Assembly: GCA_035269015.1 (NCBI GenBank)
Contig: DATFJU010000016.1
Span: 14,737 to 78,736 of the forward strand
Source: JAIPJO01 sp035269015
GTDB lineage: Bacteria; Patescibacteriota; Patescibacteriia; Patescibacteriales; UBA12465
DNA length: 64,000 nt
Reading direction: 5' to 3'
The notes under the pieces were generated by a model. It was not told where the DNA came from. It saw nothing but the letters and a program-made list of their open reading frames with translations, and searched no databases. Below are positions 7,423 through 15,306 of this stretch, in pieces (the first letter of the stretch is position 1; each line of letters begins with the position of its first letter). The translations under genes were made by a program, and so were the position numbers.

Positions 7423-8812
7423 GAGTTTTAGAATGAATGCTAATTAGCGCCAATAAGGAGACAATTATCCAAAACAATGCGCTGAGGTCGTTTTTAAAAT
7501 ATGGAACATCTACCAGGCCGTGAATAATAATTGCACTTATTGAGGAGATTATAGCTATCAATATTGGTTTAAATTCTTTTTTATTGTTTTTCAATAGCAT
7601 TATCGCTTTTATATATATTTTAATAAATAAAAACATAAAGACAATTAAACCTAGAAGGCCAAGTTCTACCCAAAAGTTTAAAACAATATTATGAGGATAA
7701 AGATATATTTCTAGTGGTTGCCAAGCTGATTTTCTAAACTCTTGATTATATAAAGTTTTTCTAAGCCAGTCAGGGTCTTGGTGGTCTTTGATGAAGATAC
7801 CTTCTTGATGGTAAGGAGCTACTGCTTGCTGATAGTTTAATAATCCAACTCCAAATATCCAGTTATTATCATTTTTTAACATTTGCCAAGTTTCCTGCCA
7901 TTGAGAGATTCGTATTTGACCTGATTTATCTTTAAGCATTATTTTTTCCTCCACAAAAGTATTAGCTTGCGAGTTAAAGGCTAAAACTGATGATGAAACA
8001 ATTATTAAACTTATAGCAATAATTCTTGTGCGTTTATTGTATATTAGTAAATAAATAAATATAGAAATAAGAGTAGCTATTAAAGCACCTTCAGATTTAG
8101 CAAAATACATTGATAAAAGAGAGCTTATTATAATAAAAAACAATAAAGCGCTAAGAAGTTTATTCTTTAAGCTTTTTAAATTCTTTAGGTAAGAGCTGGC
8201 TAGTCCTAAGCTTAGCAGTGATATAGGTGTTAGGTATAGGCCTAAGGCATTAGGGTAAGGAAATAATGATGTTACACGTCTAGTTTCAGCTTGGGACCAA
8301 AATTCGTTAAAGATATATAAACCACTTATTTGTTGAAAGATAGCCACTATTGATATTAAAAGTGCAGACAAAGAAAGAGCCCAAATAATTTTCTTCCAAT
8401 CAGTTTTTATATTAAAATAATTAATTATTAAAATATAAAGTATAATTGGCTCAAAAAAATAAGCTTTAAAAACTCCTAAGGCAGAGAAGGATAATCCAGA
8501 TAAATACACAGCTAAGTAAGCTATTAGTAAAACAGCAACAATTTCATAGTTAAAAGGGTAATTTTGTAATTTATTTAAATTTTTATTATTGATTTTACTT
8601 TTAATTCTCTTTATAATCTTAGGGCCTTTTTTAACAAGAAAAAAAGCAAAGATTATTAATATCATAGCTTCTAAAAAGGTAAAAGGTATATTTAAGACTT
8701 CAAAGCGTATTAAATAACTAGGTAAAGTAAAGATAATAACTAAAAGCGCTAACCTAGGTCTAAAGGCCGCTATAATAGTATAGAAAATTAAGCTAAATAA
8801 AATTAAAGTCAT
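7388..8812 (-). CDS. O-antigen ligase/polymerase-like membrane protein
   Basis: A 474-residue protein with about twelve membrane helices and a large extracytoplasmic loop between helices in the second half (about residues 290-370). That loop contains RISQWQETWQMLK, followed by the PHNIVLNFWVELGLLG segment, the pattern of the Wzy_C/O-antigen ligase superfamily. Such enzymes transfer or polymerise glycan chains on the outer face of the membrane. In a wall-bearing monoderm the likely role is surface glycan attachment, but no glycosyltransferases flank it. It overlaps the pseudouridine synthase gene by 35 bp. Confidence 0.8.
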   Translation of the reverse strand: MTLILFSLIFYTIIAAFRPRLALLVIIFTLPSYLIRFEVLNIPFTFLEAMILIIFAFFLVKKGPKIIKRIKSKINNKNLNKLQNYPFNYEIVAVLLIAYLAVYLSGLSFSALGVFKAYFFEPIILYILIINYFNIKTDWKKIIWALSLSALLISIVAIFQQISGLYIFNEFWSQAETRRVTSLFPYPNALGLYLTPISLLSLGLASSYLKNLKSLKNKLLSALLFFIIISSLLSMYFAKSEGALIATLISIFIYLLIYNKRTRIIAISLIIVSSSVLAFNSQANTFVEEKIMLKDKSGQIRISQWQETWQMLKNDNNWIFGVGLLNYQQAVAPYHQEGIFIKDHQDPDWLRKTLYNQEFRKSAWQPLEIYLYPHNIVLNFWVELGLLGLIVFMFLFIKIYIKAIMLLKNNKKEFKPILIAIISSISAIIIHGLVDVPYFKNDLSALFWIIVSLLALISIHSKTHDKRTNHKNNS

Positions 8813-8908
8813 AATTTTATTATACCATTTTTTTGTCTTTAGTGATAAAATATATATAAGTAGTTACTTTTTTATAATTAATTCGTTATATTATAGGCAA
8901 CTAGTTAC

Positions 8909-8929
8909 TTGCTAATAATTAATTAGCAA
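8909..8929 (+). repeat. Inverted repeat upstream of the ECF sigma gene
   Basis: Arms TTGCTAAT and ATTAGCAA with a five-base spacer lie in the 220-bp gap before the sigma factor gene. A nine-base direct repeat TAGTTACTT occurs at 8861 and 8902. These could be control sites for the sigma operon, but no clear promoter could be assigned. Confidence 0.3.
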
Positions 8930-9032
8930 TTTAAAAAATATAAGTTAAGAAAATATTTTTAAACGGTTTTGTTTAAGTTTTAAAAGCTGACGAGTTTTTA
9001 AACTATCAAGACTAAGTTAAAAAACAAGTAGC

Positions 9033-9593
9033 ATGGATAAAAATGAATCTCAATTAATTAAAAAATGTCAAAACGGTTCTTTGGAAAGCTTTGGCCCCTT
9101 GTATGATAAGTATATTAAGAAAATATATAATTATCTGTATTATAGGGTGCCTGATAAAGCTGTGGCAGAGGACGTTTGTAGTCAAACTTTTATTAAAGCT
9201 TTAAAAGCAATTAATTCTTATAGTGAAAATAAGGGAACTTTTTCAGCTTGGCTGTACAGAATTGCTAAAAATAATTTAATTGATTATTATCGTGCTTATA
9301 AAAATGATTTAAATGTTGATGATCTTTGGTATTTAGAAGATGATACTGACATTGAAAGCACTGCAGATAAAAAAGTTAAATTAGACAAAATTAAGAATTG
9401 TTTAAATCATTTAAAGAAAGAGCAAAAAGAAATTATTATTTTACGAGTTTGGGATGAACTTACATATAGTGAGATTGCTGAGATTGTAGATAAAAGTGAA
9501 ACTAGTTGCAAAATGATTTTTTCTCGTAGTTTGGAAAAAATAAAACAAGAATTACCATTGAGCTTATATTTATTACTATTATTAAATTTTTAA
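9033..9593 (+). CDS. ECF-type RNA polymerase sigma factor
   Basis: A 186-residue group 4 sigma factor. Region 2 includes the segment YDKYIKKIYNYLYYRV and VAEDVCSQTFIKALKAINSY, which binds the polymerase and the -10 DNA. Region 4 contains the helix-turn-helix LKKEQKEIIILRVWDELTYSEIAEIV that recognises the -35. It is followed after 3 bp by a membrane protein that is the likely anti-sigma factor, the usual two-gene arrangement for a sigma factor controlled by an envelope signal. The hydrophobic tail LPLSLYLLLLLNF is unusual for a cytosolic sigma factor. Confidence 0.9.
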   Translation: MDKNESQLIKKCQNGSLESFGPLYDKYIKKIYNYLYYRVPDKAVAEDVCSQTFIKALKAINSYSENKGTFSAWLYRIAKNNLIDYYRAYKNDLNVDDLWYLEDDTDIESTADKKVKLDKIKNCLNHLKKEQKEIIILRVWDELTYSEIAEIVDKSETSCKMIFSRSLEKIKQELPLSLYLLLLLNF

Positions 9594-9596
9594 TAT

Positions 9597-11171
9597 ATGG
9601 ACAATAATAAAATGAATCAAATATTAGAGGATTTATATGAAATAGATCCTGATCTAAAAAAACAAGAAAAAAAACTAAGAGAAATAGTTAAAAAATTACT
9701 TGCGTCTAAACCTGAAGTAAAAATTGATCAAAACTTTGTTAAAGATTTGCGAAAAAAATTACTTCAAGGTGAAGACAAAAAAGTAGCCTTTAAATTAAAT
9801 TATATTAACAAATTCATTTATGCGGGCATAGGTATGGCTGTGATGGCTTTAATACTTATTCCTTATTACAACAATAAAGATAATGACTTTAGTTTTAATA
9901 AACTAGCTAAAAATGATGGCATAAGCATTGAAGCTGTTAATGAGAAAGCCTTTGGTAGTTTAGGAGATATTGTTAGTAGTAAATCTGGCCCTGAAGATGA
10001 CGGTGATTCAAATGGTTCAGTTGGAATCTTAGGTATGGGAACTGCTGAAAGTGATACTAGAGGTGATTCTGCAACTAGTATGATCATGCCAATGCCTGCA
10101 CGTGTTTCTTATGAATTTGAGTATGTAGGAGATAGCATCGAAATAGAAAAAGATAGTAGCTCTGTTATACAAAGGAGCGTTAATGGGGATATTCTTGCTA
10201 CTCAATTATTATCATTTGATAAATTAGATATAGGGGATATTGATTATGGAAAATTTGATAATCTAAAGTTTAACAATATAAGTTTATATGAGGATAGCGA
10301 TAATGGATATATGTTAACCATTAATAGTAATGAAGAGAAAATTTCTATCTATAAAAATTGGCAAACTTGGCCTCGAGAGGATGGTTTAAATGAAAAGCTT
10401 GAAATTTCTGATATTCCTAGTGATGAAGTTGTTATTAATATTTCCAATAAATTTGTAGAGGAATACGGCATCGATTTAAGTCCATATGGCGACCCTATAG
10501 TTGATAAGGAGTGGATTAGTAACTATGAAAGATCAGAAAATAAAGAAACGTTTTATATCCCACAAACTATAAATATAATCTATCCGCTAGTTCTTGAAGA
10601 TAAAGAAATATATACTCAATATAGCAATAAGTATGGATTAAAAGTACAAGTTGATATTAAAAACAATCACGTAACTTCAGTTAATGAAATTGTTAATCAC
10701 AACTACGAAAGCTCTAATTATGAAGTTGTTCAAGAAGAAAATAGGATTATTGATATTGCTGAAAGAGGGGGATATAGAAATTATAGCTATAATATAGAAG
10801 ATGATAGTATAGAAAAAGTAAGAGTAGAATTAGGAACTCCTAGTTTAGAGTTAGTACGTCTTTGGAAGCATAATCCTGCTGATAATAAAGCTCAAGAGTT
10901 ATATGTTGAAGCTTATATATTTCCAGTGCTAAACAGCGAAGACAATAGTTTTTATAGAGACTATGTGATAGTGCCCATTATAGAAGAGTTAATTGCAGAA
11001 GATGAAAAACAGAATAATAATCTACCTAATAATATATCAAAACCATATATAGGTATTCCTGAACAATCAGGTGGTGGTACCCCTAGTGTGCAACCTAGAG
11101 ATGGAGACCTGCCAAGAATTCAAGAAGATCAGAGTTCAGATGATAATCTGGAAATACAGATATTAAATTAA
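9597..11171 (+). CDS. Membrane protein, probable anti-sigma factor with large extracytoplasmic domain
   Basis: A 524-residue protein directly downstream of the ECF sigma gene. A charged helical N-terminal cytoplasmic region (1-77) resembles an anti-sigma domain only in position and composition, with no HxxxCxxC zinc motif. One membrane helix (about residues 78-96) is followed by a large Ser/Asp/Glu-rich domain (to 524) containing beta-rich segments and ending in a Gly/Pro/Asp-rich tail. The topology of cytoplasmic helix, single span and outer sensor domain fits a signal-transducing anti-sigma factor. No known family could be assigned to the outer domain. Confidence 0.65.
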   Translation: MDNNKMNQILEDLYEIDPDLKKQEKKLREIVKKLLASKPEVKIDQNFVKDLRKKLLQGEDKKVAFKLNYINKFIYAGIGMAVMALILIPYYNNKDNDFSFNKLAKNDGISIEAVNEKAFGSLGDIVSSKSGPEDDGDSNGSVGILGMGTAESDTRGDSATSMIMPMPARVSYEFEYVGDSIEIEKDSSSVIQRSVNGDILATQLLSFDKLDIGDIDYGKFDNLKFNNISLYEDSDNGYMLTINSNEEKISIYKNWQTWPREDGLNEKLEISDIPSDEVVINISNKFVEEYGIDLSPYGDPIVDKEWISNYERSENKETFYIPQTINIIYPLVLEDKEIYTQYSNKYGLKVQVDIKNNHVTSVNEIVNHNYESSNYEVVQEENRIIDIAERGGYRNYSYNIEDDSIEKVRVELGTPSLELVRLWKHNPADNKAQELYVEAYIFPVLNSEDNSFYRDYVIVPIIEELIAEDEKQNNNLPNNISKPYIGIPEQSGGGTPSVQPRDGDLPRIQEDQSSDDNLEIQILN

Positions 11172-11200
11172 TATAGATAAAAGAAAGAAATATTAATATA

Positions 11201-11240
11201 ACAAAAAAGAGCTATCTTGGTTGATTTAGCTCTTTTTTGT
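11201..11240 (+). terminator. Bidirectional terminator between the anti-sigma gene and efp
   Basis: Perfect 14-base arms (11201-11214 and 11227-11240), A-rich on the left and T-rich on the right, able to stop both the sigma operon on the plus strand and the rpsF-efp operon on the minus strand. Confidence 0.85.
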
Positions 11241-11260
11241 TATTGAGTAACTTATATTTA

Positions 11261-11818
11261 TTAAGCTCTTTCTACATATTCTCCTGTCTCTGTGTTTATT
11301 CTAATTATATCTCCTTCATTGATAAATAAAGGGGCGTTGATATTTGCTCCTGTTTCTATTTCTACGGTTTTATTAACATTACCGGCGCTGTTACCTTTTA
11401 CTCCTGGAGGAGAAGATATTACTTTAAACTCCATTTTAATAGGGAGCTCTATGCTCACCGCTTGTGATTGGAAATACAGCACTGTTACTTCTGTTCCTTC
11501 TTTAAGGTACTTAACTTGTTCTCCAAGTTGGTCTAAATCTAAAGAAAATTGTTCATAGGTTTCATTGTTCATAAAATATGCTTCATTTTCATCTTTATAT
11601 AAATAATCAGCTTTTTTTCTCTCTGTTTCAGCTTCTTTCGCTTTATCATTTCCTTGAAAAGTTTTATCTAAAACATTACCGTTAATTAAGTTTTTTAGTT
11701 TAGTTTTTAATACAGCTCCACCTCTAGCCATTTTATGATGATGTGTTTCAGTTATCAAGTAAGGTTCGTTATTTTCTTCAATAACTTTACCTACTTTAAG
11801 TTGATTAATGTTAAACAT
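11261..11818 (-). CDS. efp: Translation elongation factor P
   Basis: Relieves ribosome stalling at polyproline. The 185-residue protein has the three beta-barrel domains of EF-P: an N-terminal KOW-like domain, a central OB domain with the segment YMNNETYEQF, and a C-terminal OB domain ending in NTETGEYVERA. The ribosomal P-site tip, usually KPGKG, reads KMARGGA, so residue 32 is Arg rather than the lysine modified by EpmA. It is the last gene of the rpsF-ssb-rpsR-efp operon, 5 bp after rpsR. Confidence 0.95.
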   Translation of the reverse strand: MFNINQLKVGKVIEENNEPYLITETHHHKMARGGAVLKTKLKNLINGNVLDKTFQGNDKAKEAETERKKADYLYKDENEAYFMNNETYEQFSLDLDQLGEQVKYLKEGTEVTVLYFQSQAVSIELPIKMEFKVISSPPGVKGNSAGNVNKTVEIETGANINAPLFINEGDIIRINTETGEYVERA

Positions 11819-11823
11819 AGTTT

Positions 11824-12030
11824 TTATTTATGTGTAGCAGAGAGTAAGGCAACAACCCTGGCTCTTTTTACAGCAGCAGTTAACTTTCTTTGGTGCCATG
11901 AACAAACCCCAGTTCTTTTGCCTGGTAATATTTTCATGTAGAAATTTATAAATTTACGTAGTGTTCTGACATCTTTGTAATCAACTTCTAAGTTGTTAGC
12001 ACAAAAATAACATTCTTTATTTTTTGACAT
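11824..12030 (-). CDS. rpsR: 30S ribosomal protein bS18
   Basis: A 68-residue small-subunit protein that pairs with bS6 on the platform. The core DYKDVRTLRKFINFYMKILP and the C-terminal HQRKLTAAVKRARVVALL match the family. It is the zinc-binding (C+) form: Cys7, Cys10, Cys43 and His46 form the ligand set (CYFC...CSWH). It sits in the standard rpsF-ssb-rpsR order, with a 23-bp gap after ssb. Confidence 0.95.
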   Translation of the reverse strand: MSKNKECYFCANNLEVDYKDVRTLRKFINFYMKILPGKRTGVCSWHQRKLTAAVKRARVVALLSATHK

Positions 12031-12053
12031 ATTATTTATTTATTTAATTTATT

Positions 12054-12509
12054 TTAAAAGGGTATATTTTCTACTTTAATTTCTTCATCGTCACTGTTTT
12101 CTTCTTCTTGTTGAATAACCGGCTCTGAAGCTTGATTATTTTGAGCATAATTATTGTTAGTTGTAGGTGCGCCACCTCCGCCTTTGCTGTCTAGCATGAT
12201 CATGTTGTCTGCAACTATTTCAGTTTTATATCTTTTATTACCATCTTGACCTGTCCAATCAGATGTTTGTAATCTTCCTTCAATGTATACTTTTGAACCT
12301 TTCTTTAGATATTGACCACAGATTTCTGCTAATTTTCTCCAGGCTACAATATTATGAAACTCAGCTTTTTGTTGTTTTTGTCCAGACTGATCTGTCCAGG
12401 TTAGATTAGTGGCTACAGAGAAACTGGTAACAGGCTGTCCATTAGCGGTAGAGCGAGTTTCAGGATCTCTAGTAACGTTGCCAATAATCATGGCTTTGTT
12501 TAAATCCAT
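12054..12509 (-). CDS. ssb: Single-stranded DNA-binding protein
   Basis: A 151-residue SSB with an N-terminal OB fold (MDLNKAMIIGNVTRDPETR ... FHNIVAWRKLAEICGQYLKKGSKVYIEGRL) and a disordered Gly/Asn/Gln linker. The acidic C-terminal tip DDEEIKVENIPF ends in Pro-Phe, the docking peptide for replication and repair partners. It binds single-stranded DNA as a tetramer in related bacteria. It lies between rpsF and rpsR as in many bacteria. Confidence 0.95.
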   Translation of the reverse strand: MDLNKAMIIGNVTRDPETRSTANGQPVTSFSVATNLTWTDQSGQKQQKAEFHNIVAWRKLAEICGQYLKKGSKVYIEGRLQTSDWTGQDGNKRYKTEIVADNMIMLDSKGGGGAPTTNNNYAQNNQASEPVIQQEEENSDDEEIKVENIPF

Positions 12510-12525
12510 ATAAATATTGTTAATA

Positions 12526-13149
12526 TTATTTAATTAAATCTTGCGCATCTAAAATATTATCTAGTTTATCATCAAGGTCTTTTAAATTGTCATCTTTTTC
12601 TTTTTTCTCTTCTTTATCTTTTCTCTCTTCTTCTTTATCTTCTTTTTTGTCCGCTTCTTTATCTTTTTTCTCTTTTTCCTCAATTTTTTCCTCAACTTTT
12701 TCCTCAACTTTTTCTTCTTTTTCAGCACTTGTGCTTGTAGTTTCTTCTTTTTTGCTTGTCTTTTGTGTGTCTTTTTCGTCTTTATTTTTACTTAAAGCTT
12801 CTTGTTTAGCTTTTTCAGCATTAATTTCTTCTAAAGTTCTCTTCTTTATTTTAATAATTTGAAATCTAATAATCTTATCAAATAATCTTAGATTTTCATT
12901 TAACTCTGGTAGGCTTTCAGTTTCTAGGTCGAATTCTAAAAGACTGTAGTAACCAAAGTGATTGTGTTTAATTGGGTAAGCTAATTTCTTTTTACCCCAA
13001 AACTCTTTGTAAGTTATTTCTCCTTTATATTTGCTAATAATACCTTCTACATCTTGAGATATTTTTTTAGCTTCTTCTTCAGTGTACTCATTAGCGATTA
13101 TGAATAGAACTTCATAATGCCCTGGTCCTGATGGTTTTGTTTTTGACAT
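12526..13149 (-). CDS. rpsF: 30S ribosomal protein bS6 with long charged C-terminal extension
   Basis: Residues 1-105 are a normal bS6 domain (HYEVLFIIANEYTEEEAKK ... AYPIKHNHFGYYSLLEFD ... RFQIIKIKK) that pairs with bS18. Residues 110-207 are a low-complexity extension made almost only of Lys, Glu, Asp, Ser and Thr with short imperfect repeats such as VEEKVEEKIEEKEKK. Typical bS6 is 95-135 residues. It is the first gene of the operon and lies behind a structured leader. Confidence 0.93.
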   Translation of the reverse strand: MSKTKPSGPGHYEVLFIIANEYTEEEAKKISQDVEGIISKYKGEITYKEFWGKKKLAYPIKHNHFGYYSLLEFDLETESLPELNENLRLFDKIIRFQIIKIKKRTLEEINAEKAKQEALSKNKDEKDTQKTSKKEETTSTSAEKEEKVEEKVEEKIEEKEKKDKEADKKEDKEEERKDKEEKKEKDDNLKDLDDKLDNILDAQDLIK

Positions 13150-13199
13150 AATGATTTTACGTTATATTGAATTATATAAAATTAAAAATTAGTTAAATT

Positions 13200-13333
13200 A
13201 TAATTTGATTAATAAAATCCCAAAGTATTACAAACACTTTGGGTTTCTGTAATACCTTTAATTCTATTTATATATTATATATAGAATTGCGCCAATCTCT
13301 TTTGGGCGTGGGAAAGGTTGTTAATCAAATTGT
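13200..13333 (-). promoter_or_regulatory. Structured 5' leader of the rpsF-ssb-rpsR-efp operon
   Basis: The transcript before rpsF can fold into a closing stem ACCTTT/AAAGGT (ends near 13317 and 13251) enclosing two hairpins, CGCC/GGCG and AATTCTAT/ATAGAATT. Next come GTATTAC, CCCAAAGT, GTAATAC and ACTTTGGG in A-B-A'-B' order, which allows an H-type pseudoknot or two mutually exclusive hairpins. This is the place where bS6-bS18 leaders regulate in other bacteria, but I could not match the CCG-bulge motif of that known leader. Confidence 0.45.
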
Positions 13334-13339
13334 TAAGTT

Positions 13340-13368
13340 AATATATCATAAGTATTTAAAAATTGCAA
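13340..13368 (-). promoter_or_regulatory. Promoter for the rpsF operon
   Basis: On the minus strand TTGCAA and TATATT are separated by exactly 17 bp. The predicted start near 13333 gives a leader of about 185 nt before the rpsF ATG. Confidence 0.6.
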
Positions 13369-13434
13369 TAGTTATATATTTGTCAGATATGTTTAAATAG
13401 TATAATCTTTAAGTATACTTAAATTTAGTGAATT

Positions 13435-14619
13435 ATGTACAAATATATTTTTATTTTAGGTTCAAACCCTGGTTTATCATTAGCTGAAATTCTAAGTATT
13501 TTTAATATAAAAAAATATACTTTATTTACTGAAGCATTACTTGTTGAAAGTGATGTTGAGATAGATATTAAAAGAGCTATTGATACATTGGGTGGAACTA
13601 TAAAGATTGCTGAGTATAAAACAGAATTAGCATATAAAGGTTTAAAAGAAGAGCTTGCTGATTTGATATATAAAGAAGCTTTAAATAGAGATAAAGGTAA
13701 GTTTAATTTTGCTATATCTTTATATGGTAATGTAAATGTTAATTATAAGAATATAGCAATTGGTTTAAAAAATATATTAAGAAAAAAAGTAGTGCCTTCT
13801 AGATGGGTGAAAGCTCAAGGTAAAGAAAAAATACTTTCTAGTGCTAGTGTTTATCACAATAAGTTGCTTAATAAAAGTGGTGTAGAATTATTACTTATTG
13901 CGAATGGTAAAACAGCAATTATTGCAAAAACTATAGAAGTACAAAGCTTTATTGATTATTCTAAAAGAGATTATGGACGACCAGAAAGAGATAGCTTGTC
14001 TGGTATGATTCCCCCTAAACTAGCTAAGATGATGATTAATTTATCTGATGCTAAAAATGATGATAAGCTTTTAGATCCTTTTTGTGGTTCTGGTACTATT
14101 GTTAATGAAGCTCTGTTTTTAGGTTTGAAAAATATATATGCTTTTGATGTTTCAAAAAAAGCAGTAGAAGATACAAATAATAATTTAAAATGGTTGAAAA
14201 AAGAATTTTCTCAAGATATTTCTAAAGTAAAAACTAAAGAATTGGATGTAAGAATGGTGTCAAAAGAATTACCTTTAAGTAGTATTGATGCTGTTTGTAC
14301 AGAGCCATATCTAGGTCCGCAAAGAGGTAAGATAGAAGCACAGACTGTAAAAGGTGAGTTAGATAAATTATACTCTGAAGCTTTAAAGGAATTGTATAAA
14401 GTTTTAAAACCTAAAGCTAAAGTAGTAATGATTTGGCCTATGTTTTTTCCTGAAAAAAGTCCTCTGTATTTAGATCCTAATATTAAAGGATATCAAAAAA
14501 TCAGTTATAAGTATTTAGCTGACTTAAACTTACTTAATAAGAGACATAACCTCTTTTATGGAAGACCAGGGCAAAGGTTGTGGAGAGAGGTTGTTGTCTT
14601 AGAAAAAGAAGATAAATAG
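13435..14619 (+). CDS. Trm11/UPF0020-like THUMP-type RNA methyltransferase
   Basis: A 394-residue predicted S-adenosylmethionine-dependent RNA (probably tRNA guanine-N2) methyltransferase. The N-terminal half resembles the THUMP-bearing part of archaeal Trm11/TrmG10 proteins. RDYGRPERDSLSGMIPPKLAKMMINL is the linker typical of the family (shown here only as the two parts RDYGRPERD and GMIPPKLAKMMINL). Motif I is LDPFCGSGTIVNEA. The catalytic motif, normally [N/D]PPY, is TEPYLGP, so the usual Asp/Asn is Glu. The substrate is inferred from family only. Confidence 0.8.
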   Translation: MYKYIFILGSNPGLSLAEILSIFNIKKYTLFTEALLVESDVEIDIKRAIDTLGGTIKIAEYKTELAYKGLKEELADLIYKEALNRDKGKFNFAISLYGNVNVNYKNIAIGLKNILRKKVVPSRWVKAQGKEKILSSASVYHNKLLNKSGVELLLIANGKTAIIAKTIEVQSFIDYSKRDYGRPERDSLSGMIPPKLAKMMINLSDAKNDDKLLDPFCGSGTIVNEALFLGLKNIYAFDVSKKAVEDTNNNLKWLKKEFSQDISKVKTKELDVRMVSKELPLSSIDAVCTEPYLGPQRGKIEAQTVKGELDKLYSEALKELYKVLKPKAKVVMIWPMFFPEKSPLYLDPNIKGYQKISYKYLADLNLLNKRHNLFYGRPGQRLWREVVVLEKEDK

Positions 14620-14630
14620 ACTTCTTATCC

Positions 14631-14659
14631 TTGACATTTATATTATAATATGATATAGT
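14631..14659 (+). promoter_or_regulatory. Promoter for the orphan gene at 14710
   Basis: TTGACA and TATAGT are separated by 17 bp, about 50 bp before the ATG. Confidence 0.7.
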
Positions 14660-14709
14660 AATATTACTCTTTAAAACAGAATAAATATAAACAAAAAAAA
14701 CAAAAGATT

Positions 14710-15243
14710 ATGTTGAAATTCAGAACATCAAAATCAGTTATTAAAGATCTGGAACCAAGGTTAAAAGAACTAAAAACTAGATTTAAAACAATTCAAAAAG
14801 AAAATGATAAATTTAGTGCTCTTATTAGCTTGTTTGACTTGATGTCAAAAATGGAGGATGAAAAAAGTTTCTATAATGAGTTGAGATTTCTTGAAAAAAG
14901 AAATAACAAAAAATTTGAAACAAAAAAAGAAGCTCTTAATAAGCTATGTTTTCATATTGCACGATGCGGTAGAGACAAGTATGGAATGAACCGTACTAAT
15001 TATGGTGAGCCAGTTACAGCAGAAAAAGTTTTCTTAGGTGATATATTTGGAATTTTTACTTTGTCACTCTCACAATGTTTTAAAGATGAAAAACAATTAA
15101 AACAGGAAAAGAGATATGATTTAGCAAAAGATTCAAACAATCCACCTACGGACTGGTATTTACTTCATGATCACCAAGCGGGATCCTTTGTAAACACTCA
15201 TACTAAGGAATCTTTGGAAGCAATTTCAGTATTGTTATCTTAA
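14710..15243 (+). CDS. Protein of unknown function
   Basis: I do not recognise this 177-residue protein. It is soluble and charged, with a helical N-terminal part (about 1-100, Lys/Glu-rich, possible coiled coil around 12-35). A more ordered C-terminal part contains CFHIARCGRDKYGMNR, GEPVTAEKVFLGDIFG and DWYLLHDHQAGSFV. No signal peptide or membrane helix is visible. It has its own strong promoter and a terminator, so it is a single-gene unit and probably a real, well-expressed gene. Confidence 0.7.
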   Translation: MLKFRTSKSVIKDLEPRLKELKTRFKTIQKENDKFSALISLFDLMSKMEDEKSFYNELRFLEKRNNKKFETKKEALNKLCFHIARCGRDKYGMNRTNYGEPVTAEKVFLGDIFGIFTLSLSQCFKDEKQLKQEKRYDLAKDSNNPPTDWYLLHDHQAGSFVNTHTKESLEAISVLLS

Positions 15244-15254
15244 AAAAAGATAAC

Positions 15255-15289
15255 AAAAAGGGAAGTTTTAAAAACTTTCCTTTTTTTTA
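15255..15289 (+). terminator. Bidirectional terminator between the orphan gene and ychF
   Basis: A stem based on GGGAAGTTTT/AAAACTTTCC flanked by A-rich sequence on the left and eight T on the right, usable from both convergent genes. Confidence 0.75.
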
Positions 15290-15306
15290 TACGTAAAATG
15301 TAATTA

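Noticed and set aside
12587..12862. Ser/Phe-rich reading frame on the plus strand
   Set aside because: It is the antisense image of the Lys/Glu-rich repeat of bS6, without promoter or family features.
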